Shown here: positions 36,780 to 48,476 of the stretch, in pieces
How positions within the stretch are numbered: position 1 is the stretch's first letter
How the letters are laid out: each line of letters opens with the position of its first letter
From: Plasmopara viticola
Taxonomy: Eukaryota; Oomycota; Peronosporomycetes; Peronosporales; Peronosporaceae
DNA length: 64,000 nt
NCBI GenBank assembly: GCA_001695595.3
Contig: MBPM02000007.1
Coordinates: forward strand, 992,001 to 1,056,000
Direction of reading: 5' to 3'
Made by a program: the position numbers and the translations under genes
Notes under the pieces: generated by a model
Told to the model about the DNA's origin: nothing
The model's database searches: none
What the model saw: the letters and a program-made list of their open reading frames with translations, nothing else

Positions 36780-37510
36780 CCACCGAGTCTTGAGACACAA
36801 GTCACTCGAGATGTCGTAGCCCTATGTCAGGCCTACACCGCCGATGTACAGGCGGGTCAACTGATGGAGAATTGCAACTGCGGCGTAATCATTATTTCAC
36901 TTTATACTAGTTCCACTGATAGCGATACGTCCACGCAAATTGACCATAAAGTGAAAAGGCAAAGCTACCAAAATGGTAATTTCTCAAATAAAACATGTCG
37001 CGGAAGTGGTGGTACCACAAAAATACGCATCTTATTCCCTTTGTTCTAGAAATATTATCAGCACACGAGAAAAAGTGGTAAAAGTGTAATGCTAGTAAGC
37101 GATACGAGAAGGTTTGTGTAGAACAAATCGAATATTGTGGGATCTATCATGTTTGACAATACATGGCAGCATGATTTGTAATTGCCACAATGTGGTGTAA
37201 TCAGCGGTGTCGGAGAAGAAATAGGTCTATGGACCGAGCAAGAAGCAGACAGTCTCGTGTTCGAGTCAAGAACGAGTGAACGATGCACCGTGACTTTGTG
37301 CAATCTCAGTCGTTTTGGTGACGCGAACAAATTTTCCAGAACGATCATAAAAGCTAATTTTGAAATCCGAGGCTGTTACACGAAAATTTGCGCTCGTCGC
37401 AATAATTTGTTGGTGTGGCTTATGTCAATAATCTATATTTTACGTCATCATAAGTTAAGTGACTTTGGACGTTACTTACTAACTTCCGGTCATAATACTA
37501 ATCGGTAGAT
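36780..37510 (+). pseudogene. Companion-gene relic downstream of E2
   Basis: At 36790-37000 the frame reads DVVALCQAYTADVQAGQLME, then a CNCGVII block and STDSDTSTQIDH. This parallels the LPREAISADEQMHQL...CDVAISS...FDSDTSTHFGH frame at 53.7 kb. A second part, open at 37182-37508 (108 aa, VGEEIGLWTEQEADS), is conserved at 27080-27230. The family is unidentified and this copy is interrupted. Confidence 0.55.
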
Positions 37511-38042
37511 GAAAACGATCTCAGCACTTTAGTAAAAAGCATGGCGACTTGAAGGGTTGATGGTAACTGTAATTTAAATGATTTACTTAACGCCAGTAGA
37601 TTCATGACCTTTGTTCGTATGAACGCGTCATCTATATTTTCAATAACTAGGACATGATGATTTGGTGCTGGCAAGTGAGAAAAAAAGTGATTTTTTTTTG
37701 TTGTGTTCGTGATGTGGCAGTGACCAAACACTCGCGTGACTCTCTCTTATGCTCTACCTACGCGGTTTGAGCACAGGTGCAAATCTGCTGTGGCAAAAGC
37801 TATCCGTGCAGTAAATTCTGCTTTGTGCGCATTGTTCATGAAACATTTTTCTCCAATTTATCAGATACGGCGTAAACGACACAGAAGTTTTTGACGTGTG
37901 ATTGATCAAAGATCACGTGGGAGAACACGAATAAGTCACTTTTTCTTCTATCGACAGCAAGTAAGCTTTCAACTAACAAATGCTGTATCTGCCGCTCAAA
38001 ATCACGGTGTGAGCAACAAAAGTAGCGATGGGTGCCATGATG

Positions 38043-39761
38043 CTAACTTTTATTCCTCAAATGCACTAACGAATTGTCCGTTAAGCTGAGCTTCAACTCG
38101 TCGAGTCGAATAAGAAAAAGCTTTGCTTGTTGCCTTGTTGCCTCTTCTGTAAGCGCTGCTTCTAAGATTCTTTTTAAGTTTGCGTCGCCGAAGACAATGG
38201 TGAGCGTCGAAACTATATGACTCTCTTGAGATGGAGTGTTCGCGAAAAACGCATTCGTGTAATTTATCCAAAGCTTTGAGCTTAGCTCATTCGTAGAAAG
38301 TGATGTTGAAGCAGTCGGTTTCCGCTTCTTCAAGCACCAACATTTTCACAATTGGACGGAGGTAACTCCTGCTGCAACCACTTCGATATTATTTGTTCCG
38401 AGTACAGTTGGTTTGTGATCACGGCGACAACCTCTGGTGAAATCAATACCTTAAGAACAGTGCATCTCACCAAGTATTGGTCAGTTAGAGATGACCTTTA
38501 CTTCCCCACCGCATGCAGCTTTATCAGTAGCTGCTGGAAATCGACATTCGCGGTGTGCGTAAAGTCCTTGACATCTTTACTTAGGTCATTGTACACTTTT
38601 AGGTAGCGCACCCAGAAGCGTTTTGATGACGTATTCACAAAAAGAATATTGCACTTGTCGGCGTCTGCTTTAGCGTACGTCAGCATGGACAAGACATTGG
38701 ACGGAAGTGTTCTATCAAACAACAAGATCGACATCAGCTTCATCATATTTTCATAGCTCGAGCTGAGATGGGCAGTGGATGGTGAAACCAGCATCTTAAG
38801 AATAGTGGTGTACGCCATTAATTTGTCAGTTTCAAGCGACTCTTGCTCTACTACTGCAAACAGCGTTCGAAAAAGTTACTCGTGGATTGACTTTGTAGTG
38901 CGCGTATCCTGCTTTATCTTGTTGTACATTTCGAGGTTGTGCAGCCAGAAGCTCTTCGATAATCCGTCCGAGAAGTGATCAGCTTTTGCTGTAATTTGCG
39001 CCAGCATGTACACAATTTGGGCTGGGGGCACGCTTGCATCGACCCAAATTGACACTGAACTTTTCAGACACGTGCTTCTCCAAGTACGCAAAGATACGAC
39101 CACGGGAAAATGTGTTAATTGTCGTTGCTGTATGTTGTTCCTGATGAGATAGTTTGCTGGTAAGCACAGACAACTGTTTTATGAACAGATGCTTGATGAG
39201 ATCATTGGATTCTTTAGCCAGATTTGTGGCTATCTGTCGCGTTTCTTGAACTCTAGCCGCGGTAATTAATATCTTGGACAAAGTTTCAACGTCGTATATG
39301 GTCGACATCGCCGTAGCGATTAACTCGTACTCATTATCTTCAAAAGGATGGCCAATCTGGCCGACTAAGTAGGCCCACCAGATCCAGGTTTTTGTGGATA
39401 AAATATTATCTTTCGCGTCACTTGGAGCCAAATTGTCATTGACGGCTTTCAGAGTCACTCCATTAGTTCTGATCAGGTCAAGGTATTTCCTTTTTCAGCC
39501 TCTCAAGCGCTTACTTCCTGGACCCTTTCCAACAATGTCGGCAAATTCATTCATCTTTAACACTGCCCTGTCTTCGTCATCGACACTTGTCGGCTCGTGA
39601 GTCTCTGTGACCGCCGACGCAGCAAAATTGTTTCGGACCAGCGTTGGTGAAGGCGCCAACTTTGATGTGGCCACTTCAACATTCGTCTCTGCTGTGTCAG
39701 GGGATGCTTCCGCAGCAACGGCACTAGTCAGGAATGCTACGCGTAAGTAGCAAAACCGCAT
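38043..39761 (-). pseudogene. E2: WY-module effector pseudogene
   Basis: It starts like the intact members (MRFCYLRVAFLTSA, then DTAETN) and keeps DDEDRA and KRLRG, directly followed by a stop at 39495. Further pieces continue the homology to the C-terminal module, with several stops and frameshifts. Compared with E1 about 62 residues are missing between the RIFAYLEKHV segment and the first W of the tandem modules (junction about 39075). The W of the first C-terminal module (SIWVDASVPP) and the YAKADADK region of the second are still readable. Confidence 0.88.
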
Positions 39762-39845
39762 GATGGAAAGTTGACTGAGATGCGAATTTGTTCACTCCCG
39801 ATAAGCGTAAGATAGAGGAACATGCGATAGCGGGAATACACCAGG

Positions 39846-39918
39846 CAGAGTGAATGACCACGCAATGTGGATCGTGGCAGTCTAGGTGCTTTTTTGTACA
39901 ACATGCCAGACAGTTAGC
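39846..39918 (-). promoter_or_regulatory. Conserved effector promoter block, E2
   Basis: In minus sense it holds CTAACTGTCTGGCATGTTGTA, AGCACCTAGACTGCC and CGTGGTCATTCACTCTG, about 90 bases before the ATG. It is the diverged counterpart of the blocks before E1 and E5-E8. The initiator-like GCTCACT has decayed to GGTCATT. Confidence 0.45.
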
Positions 39919-40380
39919 GCATTATTGAATCCTTCAAGGTAAAGTCTGCTTGCGCCAAACAAGGAGACATACTGAACAGAATAATGCGGAGCAGCAACGA
40001 GGTGCGACGGGCGACAGAGAGCGCTGACAGTGCAATGAGATAAGTGTACGCACTGAAGCACACACTGGACAGCAGTAGATGGCGAGAAAGACCACAGACA
40101 CGTGAGGGAAGAAACAGATCTACGATGAGCAATTTTATGCTAACTTCTTGACTTTAATGCTTAATGTGAAGCGTAGGGCTACATTTACCACGACGAACGT
40201 GTTTGCCGTCCCTCGACAACAATTTTCGTGTTGTAGACGCTGCGTTGCTTCCTACAACAACAAAAGCGGTGTTTTATTTAGTGCAGATGACTATGCCGCA
40301 TATAATGTCCCCGACTCACGTTTTGATAGGCCGCTGAAGAAGCTGTTCTGACGCCAGTGGGGAATGTACCGAGAATATCG
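39919..40380 (-). repeat. Effector-upstream repeat (module A), E2 copy
   Basis: This contains CGTCGCACC-type, GTTTGCCGTCCCTCGAC and GCGTTGCTTCCTACAACAAC blocks shared with the left window edge and with E1, E6 and E8. It ends abruptly at about 40380, where E3 sequence begins. Module B and the companion relic are missing. Confidence 0.65.
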
Positions 40381-40409
40381 TTTTTGCCCTTACTGTTTTC
40401 TTTCTATCT

Positions 40410-41060
40410 CTACGGCCTTGCGTCGCCGAAGGCTTGAATGAGCGTTAACGAGTCTGTTGAGCTGAAGTACCCGCGTGAAACGCCTTCGTGTAGTCTTCCC
40501 AAAACTTCGAGCTTGACGTATTCGTGAAGTAGTCCGTTTCCTATTCTTTGATCACCAGTATTATGCTCCAACCAGGGCGATACCATCTCTTCCAAACACC
40601 TACGGCTAAAAATAGTGGCAATCTCCGGTGAAACTAATATTTAAAAATGGTGATTCTCACCATGGGTTGTTCAGCTTCTCCTACCTCTTGCGCTCCCACC
40701 GCACGCAGAATAATCAGTAGCTGCTGGAAGTCGAATTTTGCGGTGCTCGCAAAGTCTTCGGCATCAAACTGTGCTCAAAGTACGTTATTAGGTAGCGCAC
40801 CCAAATGCTTTTCGACAACTTGGTGGCAAAAAAATTTTTTAGACTTGTCGGCGTCAAGTTCACCGTTCATCAGCATGGACAAAATATCGGACGGAAGGGT
40901 CATATCCAGCAACAAGATTGACCTCAGCTTCCTCACATGTTAATGGCTCGAGATGAGTTTGGCTGAGTATGGTGGTATGGTGGAATTAGCATTCTAAGAA
41001 TAGCGCTATACGCAGTGATTTGTTCGCTGCAGGCGTCTCTTGCTTTGCCGGGGATTGATT
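40410..41060 (-). pseudogene. E3: truncated WY-module effector fragment
   Basis: Only the second and third tandem modules remain: AYSAILRMLI at about 41020, a LPSD-LSML segment with an altered DADKSKK stretch near 40860, SIWVRYLITY at about 40790, and the ALV-L/YTKAFH-like end near 40500. Stops and frameshifts are frequent. The N-terminal two thirds, signal peptide and promoter are absent. It is in the same orientation as E2 and lies directly upstream of it. Confidence 0.75.
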
Positions 41061-44000
41061 TTGATGCAGAGGCGCCTGTTGAAGCCAAATCGATTTTTTT
41101 CGGTGCTGGATTGATCATCGCTGATGTGTTAGTCGACCTGCAGTATTTGCTTCCTGCTTTGTAAGTTCTCATCACCAGATCGACTTTTCGAATAAAATTA
41201 ACTATCTTCTTACTGATTAGATCAAACACAAAGGGGTAATATGTACAACGGGTGGTAAGGTGAGGCCGAGATTTTGCGATCTAAGCTGGCTGTCCAGCTT
41301 TTACAAGCAGTACGTGATAAAGGTAAATATACGTCTGTGTATATTCGATCGCGTTTTCATATTCCTATGGACCATGCTAGGTACAAAACAGTGAGACGGA
41401 TGTGAAGCTTGCAGTCAAGTTTTTTCTAAAAGCAAAGCAACTTCACATCACATTAATTTTTGAATAATGAGACATTATCCGAAACGGAGCATAACTGTCC
41501 AGCGGTGAAGCTTATAAAACAGTTGTGACCACTTATTCAAGAAGGTTAAAAATCAAAGATTGTAAGAGAATCTACTCAACGAGTTCATCTTGTTATGCTT
41601 ACCCCGCTCAACTTTTGGCCTATTTGAAATACTTGCTTTTCAGCAATGCTCAATTGTATTATGTGCCAATCACACGACGACATAATGGTATATAATCGGA
41701 GCAAGGAAATGCTAAGAAAGTTTTCCCTGCAGGTAGATCTATTTTCTCGACTTGAGAACCCCTCTTGTCACCTTCGCACATGCTCGACATAGACGCCTCC
41801 AATTCTCTTGGGCGTTGTTTAGTACAGCCGGCATTGTAAGCTTTAATTGCTTAACGCAACGCAATTCTAGCCATTTAACTAGGGGACACCCGTAATTCTT
41901 ATGCAATTAGGATCTCGCACTGACTGAAACAAACGGCCCCACTGCAAATGTTGTCCTTAGATTGGCTAATGTCTATCTGCTAGTTTTTATTTCTAATCCT
42001 ACCTGCCGCAGTGGCATCAATGACGCGATGGGAGCTGCGCAACGGCTAGCACAAGCCAATTTTTAAAGTTACACTTTCAATTTACAACATATTAGTTACC
42101 CTGTGCTGTCGAGATCTTAAAATTTATACCCATGTCGATTTTACCGTAGGAACGCTATATCGGATCTAATAGAAACGACAGTTTCAAATCGAAATGTTTT
42201 CTTTATTTCCTTCGAGCGTTAGTCAGCCTTTTTAAACCAATCGCATTCGTTGCCAGCGCACAAAGCTCTTAGCGCACCAAAGGTCTCCATTCCTTAAAAT
42301 GTTTTTCTAAAGCCTCGTACACTCGCGTGCTACACCAGCATTTCACTACTGTTGGAATTTCCTACTAGAGTTGTCAACATCGTAAGGGCTTTGATGCCAT
42401 TGTGTGTATCAGCCACGGGGGACTTTGTTTCTCGCCGACGCGCTAGCTAGTGGATGGCCATTTTTGGGCTTTGAGGTCGTGGCTTCTGCAAGCAACCTTT
42501 CTGTGTTCGAGGGCGAGACGAAGACTTATGTTTGCTCCCTTCAAAGAACGCAAACTTTTTTTACTTTTGTTGCTGCATCGAAAGGAAATCATAAAATTCA
42601 CACGCACGAAATGTGCAGAAAACGTAATCAGTATACTGACGTCTTAACGAAGGTGGATGTGACGATATCTGTAAGAGCTACCCTCGCAGGAAATCAAGGA
42701 TGATGGTCGTAGGACATTGAAGACGCGAATGATGGCGCTCATAATGCAGCTTAAGTAGTTCAGCGTGAAAGTTCCAAGTGCGGGTAGCAACTCTTTGCAA
42801 GCGAGTAACATACACAGTCGAACACATAAAACAACTAACAGCGGGAAACAATGCATCGCAAGCAGGTGATGGTCTTCGAGGCAGGGCGTTTGACAATGAG
42901 CCGGTGGCATAGCCTTTTAATAAAGAACGGTAATGCGGTACTAAATTAATCCCTGGGATTGACAAACGGTCGCGCGGACGCCGAACAACCTTAATTACAT
43001 GAAAAACGGATAAAAGAACAGACGGCTGGTGCACTTCGATCAAAAAGATTACCTGAGGTACCAAAAATGCTGTTTCTCATACTCGGAGCGACTGATTTCT
43101 CGGCTGAGCTAATTTCCAATCATATCTCGGGTGTGATATTTCTAAAAATCCATTGCTCCCTTTCGGGATAAAATGCATCCACAACTTGAAATAGACATAA
43201 AATGATTTAGCTTTATAGGCAGTGTACGTGGCACAACATCATGAAAATTTTGAAGAATTTAAAGCATCCTGGTGCTAAAATGAATACTTGGTTGCGGATC
43301 GCCCCTAAAGCTCTCTTTGGATAGGGGAGTGAAGCACGAGATTGAGCCTTACTGTTCTGTATCACTCGACAATTGCAATCAACAAGTGAGAAATTAAGCT
43401 CGATGATGTTTGACACGCCAAAAAAGGTTAGATGCTATCGTTAAGAGTCAAAAATCCCGCGCTTTTCGTCGATTTCTTGTACTCTGAACCGAGCGAAAAT
43501 TAGTGACTATAGCAATGGAAATTAATGATGACGTGCTGTTTTTAATAGCATGTCCGGGTAAGTTGTATAGTGGTGCACTCGATTTGAATGACTATTACTA
43601 CTAGATTAAACAGGAAAATTAGACATTCCGCGTAGATTGTACATTTAGCGATTCAAAATAATTGTAGCTTGTGATGTCACAAAGTTATTTGATACGATAT
43701 GTATATGCGTGTTTCTACCGGTGACTTAATGAGCACCTTTATCGCTGCCGCATTTCCGCAATAACTATAATCCTTTGAAATGTTTGTGATAAGAAGTATT
43801 GTATTCAGCCCGGTGTAAAAATGTATTGTTCGCTAGATTTACTGCTTCATTGAGTATTAATCTTAGATTGAAGCAAAAAAGATCAATCCCGAATAACAAC
43901 CTCACCCAATGAGATTTAAATTATATCCAATAGGAGAGAGACGAGCATTTATCACTCTTTCAGACTTAGTCAAAACATTGACCGAAGGGCCCCGAAGAGG

Positions 44001-44340
44001 AGTTATTGTTGGAAGGGCCCTTAAGAAGGCCACGAGAAGGCGAATTTGACACCAATAAGTGTTATCATACTAAAACCCTCTTTGCTTCAGCAAAAAAAGC
44101 TGAATCTGCGTCGCACCTGGCAAATTGAAAGCGATGTATCCGCTTGGCTAACGACAATGGTGAAAGAATTTACGACGAAAGGCAAGCTTAAATTAGCTTC
44201 GGACTAGGTGTCGTACTCAGCGGCAATGAGAACGGCCTCACCCTTAAAGCGAGGGGGTCAACTATTTCTTCCGAAATCCAAGCTCTGAATCATATAGCCT
44301 TCTCCAAAGATGTTAGCACTAAAAAGATGATACTATAGTC
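41061..44340. other. No recognisable gene
   Basis: The longest frames (42404-42703 plus, 99 aa; 42678-43064 minus, 128 aa) overlap each other and show no known motif. No repeat shared with the effector units was seen between about 41.3 and 44.6 kb. This stretch separates the two opposed effector arms. Confidence 0.4.
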
Positions 44341-44639
44341 AGAGATAAAAAATATGGCACACTATACGGGCGGGCTCGATCACCAGAAGCATCAACGTAG
44401 TGGGCGACGAGCATTGAAACTCAGAATATTGCAAGTCGCCGTCGTGTGGGCCACTCTTCCAAAACAACTTATTTGATGTGGAAGAGATGAATTTTCCAGA
44501 TGTGTACAATCTAACCAATGCAGATAATGGCAGCAAGAAGCTTGCACATCTGCTTTGCACGCCGCGAGTGCTCCCTGAAGGTCCCTTATTACCTGAGTTG
44601 TACGCAAGGAACTTTGTTGAGAAAGAGTCGATGTTTAAT

Positions 44640-44862
44640 TGCAACTATAGGACGTCTATGCTAGTGTTCAGAACACAATATAACAACGATGAAAAACAAG
44701 CTACCAACTGCTAGTGGAGGTGATTGGAAGTCATCAAATATAAGCTTCGGAGGAACAGTTATAGCTATCTCTAGCATCAATATAGCTCTTACATATTATG
44801 CTAATTTGGGGTTTAATGGAAAGCAGCGTGATACTTGCACACTAAGTAAACAGTGATAGGAG
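44640..44862 (+). repeat. Module B copy, left end of the plus-strand arm
   Basis: CAAGCTACCAACTG, GTGGAGGTGATTGGAAGTCATCA and a TATGCTAATTTGGGG-T segment match 30150-30380 and 60290-60520. The order is the same as in those copies. It contains no gene. Confidence 0.6.
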
Positions 44863-45194
44863 CTAAACGTTATTGCTCGCTCGGCTTTTTCTAGTCCTGC
44901 AGGCTGTAAATAATTGCAGCATAATCAAAACAACTATAGATATTTTTACTCCTTGTACAACATGGCCAAAGTAGGTGGATGTATCGCTGTCGAAGAGTAC
45001 GATCAATGTCGATGATGATATGGCTACGTCGCAATGGTTGTTTTCTATCAAGTGGTGCACCTGCACATCGGCAGAAATGGCCTCACGTGGCAATACAACA
45101 TCCATCGTAATCACTTCGCTATCTTTTCCACTCTTTCGTAGCGGCAAACCCGCCACAACAATCCTTAGCCAATCGTGCAAAACGTGCCTCGATC
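44863..45194 (-). pseudogene. Companion-gene relic, joined to Copia
   Basis: This open stretch of 105 aa includes GLPLRKSGKDSEV, LPREAISADVQVHHLIEN, CDVAISSSTLIVLFDSDTST and FGHVVQGVK, then a cysteine-containing tail. The equivalent 53.4-53.9 kb frame shares these blocks. Upstream the family sequence is replaced at about 45195 by Copia sequence, so the N-terminal half is missing. Unknown function; no known domain was recognised. Confidence 0.6.
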
Positions 45195-46606
45195 AGCCAC
45201 CTTTGACTAAACAGGCACGTTTGCGTCCTTGATCATGTTGGTGGTCACCATCTTGTGAATCACGTCGAATGGCCCATCCGTGCGTGCAAGTCGGCACCAC
45301 TGTTTCAACGTGCAGTCGCATTTGCCGAGCGCTAAGCCGTGCGAAGCCAATACAGTCCATCTACAAGATCTGCTGTGGCGACCACTTGATGCGAGGATGT
45401 CCGCGCAATGTGCATTTGTGTGCCATCAAACACCACTTAAAACTTGCCTTGTTGATCTGCGGTACAAACACCAGATTCTTATTCGTTACCGGCACGTTGG
45501 TCTTAATGGAGCATTTTTCAATATCGGACAATACCACTCGTCCAATGATGGTGCCAACGCCCTTGATCTCGGTCTTGTTGCCGTCAGCCACCGATAGCTC
45601 GCCTTTATCTTGCTCATTCAGTATGACGAACCTGGCCTTGTTGGCGCAGATAGATGCGTGACAGCGCTGTCGATCGCCCACATCCCTGGCATATTCTTGC
45701 CTGTTGAGAGTCCACATTCTAGTGATACAGCAAACGCGACACGGTCGTACTTGAAGTCGTCGTTGGATCGATAGTAAATGTTGTTGGCTCCGCGTCCTTT
45801 ACTTGGATGCCGCGTCGAGCACCTCGATTGTCGTCCTTTTGCTTGTTCCAGCACCGCTCTACGGAATGCCTCAATTTTCCACAATATGTGTATTAGCGAG
45901 ACTCACGCTCAGCACTAAACGCCTTCACCGCATCTTCGGTCTTGATCACCGGAGTCTTCGCACGTTGTCGTTTGATAAGCTCATTCACTAGCACCTTTAC
46001 AACGTCTTGCGTCCGCAGTTCTATGTCGCTGATCTCCAAGTTACGAACAACGTTCTCGAAACTTTTGGGGAGACTTCGCAACAAGCAGATCGAACATCTT
46101 CATCATCCATCTCGGCACCAATGCAGCTGAGCTTGGCGCTGATGTTGAGAAGTTTGTTGCAATGGTGCATGTCGTTGTCGCTTTACACCATCTCCATACT
46201 GAAGAGTTGACGCTTCAAGTAGATGCGCCCAGCCTTATGTGATCCACCGTAAAGCGTCTTGATACGCTATCACGCGACTCACGCTTCCTTGCAGTCATGA
46301 GCCACGTGATGGTAGTCGGCCTCCATATGCAAGAGCATCAGACCGAAAGCGACATTGCTGGTCTTGACGTACACGCCCGTAGTGCGAGCATCGGCGAAGG
46401 TCGGACTCACCTCTTGGTTGACCACGTGCCATACCGACTTGGACAGGAAGACGCCACGCATGTAACGGTTCAATGTGGCAAAGTTGTCGCCGTTGAATCT
46501 CTCGATGGCGATCTTGGCCGAGACGTTGTGCGCAGAAGACATGGTTCTTGGGCTCACAGTTTGGTGAATGAGCTGAAGAGGACGAAGCACGTAAAGTCCT
46601 CGACAT
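45195..46606 (-). pseudogene. Truncated Ty1/Copia retrotransposon (gag, protease, start of integrase)
   Basis: The gag frame begins with an ATG at about 46606 and runs [28 protein letters not shown], then FENVV-NLE and [11 protein letters not shown], which is a Copia UBN2-type Gag. The protease region reads [10 protein letters not shown], where a functional site would have DSG. It then has ELSVADGNK, KGVGTI and SVPQINK-like segments. A GAG-pre-integrase motif (LHARMGH) follows before the element stops at about 45195. There is no integrase core, RT or RNase H. Several frameshifts are present. Confidence 0.85.
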
Positions 46607-46844
46607 CTTTATCGAGGGTTATGGGTTTCAAATAACGTACACAGCCCAACCCGTTCAAAAATCCGAACCGCGATTCAACATAGCTTTTACTTTCAACAAT
46701 TGGAGGTAATTTCGTTTCGTAGAATGAGTGGTTACGGGAAGTAGAAGTGTAAGTTACAATAGATCAATCACTTCCAAATATTGCTCATCTGCTCAAGTGT
46801 CTTCGCTTCCGGTTCTCCTCCACGCAGACCCTTCGCCTCTTGCA
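46607..46844. other. Copia 5' leader or LTR remnant
   Basis: Between the Copia start codon and the E4 homology lies sequence not shared with the effector units. Its position fits the element's 5' leader and possibly part of an LTR. No second LTR copy was found in the window to confirm it. Confidence 0.35.
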
Positions 46845-47287
46845 CCGCGAATACCAAATTACAACAGCTACTGATAATGCCGCATGATATGGGAGTGCCA
46901 GAGTCGTCTACAGCGTGCAAATACTTGGCAAAGAGCGTTATCCTTAAGATTTTGCTTTCACCAACAATTACCGACGTCATCTCAAGCCGAAAGTTCTTGG
47001 AAGAGATGACTTTAAGCTGGTTGTGGCAGAGGTTACTCCCGTCCGTTGTTGTGTTTATGCTGATGCACGAAGAGGTAGAAAAAAACTTCTTCAAGATACT
47101 TTTTACGAAAGAGCCAAGCTCGAAGTTTTGGACGGACTACACGATTGCGTATTACGCAAACACTCCATCTCCACAAGATTATATACTGTTGACGCTCTTC
47201 TTTGTCTTCGGCGAGTCAAACTTGACTAAAATATATAATGCAGCACTTACTGAAAAGGCAACAAGACAACAAGCGAAAATTTCTTAA
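46845..47287 (+). pseudogene. E4: C-terminal effector fragment
   Basis: This open fragment encodes the last tandem module: ESSTACKYLAKSVILKILLSP, LSWLWQRLLPSVVVFML and KFWTDYTIAYYANTPSP, ending after ATRQQAKIS. The W and Y positions of the module are kept. The signal peptide and first 450 or so residues are gone, with Copia sequence occupying that side. A 3' flank homologous to the other units follows (47288-47590). Confidence 0.85.
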
Positions 47288-47589
47288 TCAATTCGACCGA
47301 TTCCCAGCGCAACTCAAAGGACAACTCGTTAGTGCATTTTAGTGTAATGAATTAGCGCCATGGCGCCCGTTGCAATTAATATTGCACACACTGTGACTTT
47401 GGACGCATTCGTAATTAACAAAGCTGATTTTCAACGATACGTTAGCAAGTGTTCGAGATTTCGTTTTGCAGTGGCTACCATAACACATTTTAAGCTACAG
47501 TCTTTTTGCGCCAAAAACTGTTGACATTGTGAAGGTACTAAATAAACTAAAATGTCACGTGGCACCAACAAGTTGCGAAGTGCTTTGGA

Positions 47590-47840
47590 GGAGGCTAACA
47601 GCGCGATAAGGTGAGTATACGCACTAAGGCACACACTGAGCGGCAGTCAACAGAGCACGCCACATATTCCCTTAGGTCAATCGTGGAACACGTGCCTCGA
47701 GCAGCAACCTCTTCGGCTTTAATTAAAGCAGTCTCATTTTCATCACGAGCACTACCATGACTGCTACTGCGCTGCTCTCCACAATACCCCCAAATTAGCC
47801 AAATATTACCATTATTTTGCCTTTTATTTCCAATCATCGT
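47590..47840 (-). pseudogene. Companion-gene relic, divergent from E5
   Basis: The minus-strand frame holds SHGSARDENETALIKAEEV and AARGTCSTI, matching the N-terminal part of the family at 53.9-54.0 kb and 30.7 kb. The downstream half (AISADEQ, CDVAISS) is missing. It is nearly identical to 57340-57560, as part of the duplicated block. Confidence 0.6.
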
Positions 47841-48315
47841 TAGTCGTCTTGATACAGCTTATGTTGCTCTACATGGTATCGTTCCTGTTAAAAACCTTAT
47901 GGCGAGCATTGACAAGCTCCAAAATCCTCCTCAAAGCTTAAATCGGACGGTTCTGAATCGGCTCCGCTAGAAATCTCAACATGTTCTTGTTCTTTGTGTT
48001 GGTGCTTTACTTTCCATCCTCTCTTAGTAATTAGAGGCAGATTTCGATGTATTACTTTGAGTGGGTCTACCGTTTGCAGACCGATATTTGATATGCAAAT
48101 ATTTATGAAATACCGTAGAAATCAGTTCCTTTCACTTGGTCTTCTGCTCACCAGTCGTTCCTCTCGCCATCTACTACTGTCCAGTGTTTGCTTTAGTGCG
48201 TAATCTGACCTCATCGCACCGCCAGTGTTCTTCGTAGCTCGTCGCACCTCGCATCATTTGGTCCGGTACCTTGGCCTTTGCCTCACTATATGGCGCAAGT
48301 AAAAGATTCAATGGT

Positions 48316-48394
48316 GTGCTAATTAATTGTTTGATATATCGTAGAAAGGAGCACCTACACTGTCGCAATCCACGAAGCGTTTTCACTCACACTT
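48316..48394 (+). promoter_or_regulatory. Conserved effector promoter block, E5
   Basis: GTGCTAATTAATTG, ATCGTAGAAAGGAGCACC, ACTGTCGCAATCCACG and TTTTCACTCACACTT form the block shared by all members. The ATG is 83 bases downstream. Compared with E6 and E8 the GCTCACT core reads TTTCACT here. Confidence 0.5.
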
Positions 48395-48476
48395 CCTCGT
48401 ACGTGCCTGCTAGAACAAAATTCTTCCAAGTTTGTAAACTAAGTGGCCTCTTATACGTCAAAGTGAAATATATAAC

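Noticed and set aside
42404..43064. Overlapping 99-aa plus and 128-aa minus frames
   Set aside because: They overlap on opposite strands, show no motif, promoter block or paralogue, and their length is close to chance expectation.
46580..46610. A 20-base string at the Copia gag start (GATGTCGAGGACTTTACG) that also occurs in the effector module coding for KDVEDFT
   Set aside because: It is in the opposite orientation to E4 and lies in a normal Copia gag start. Homology does not extend on either side, so I treat it as chance or microhomology, not gene capture.
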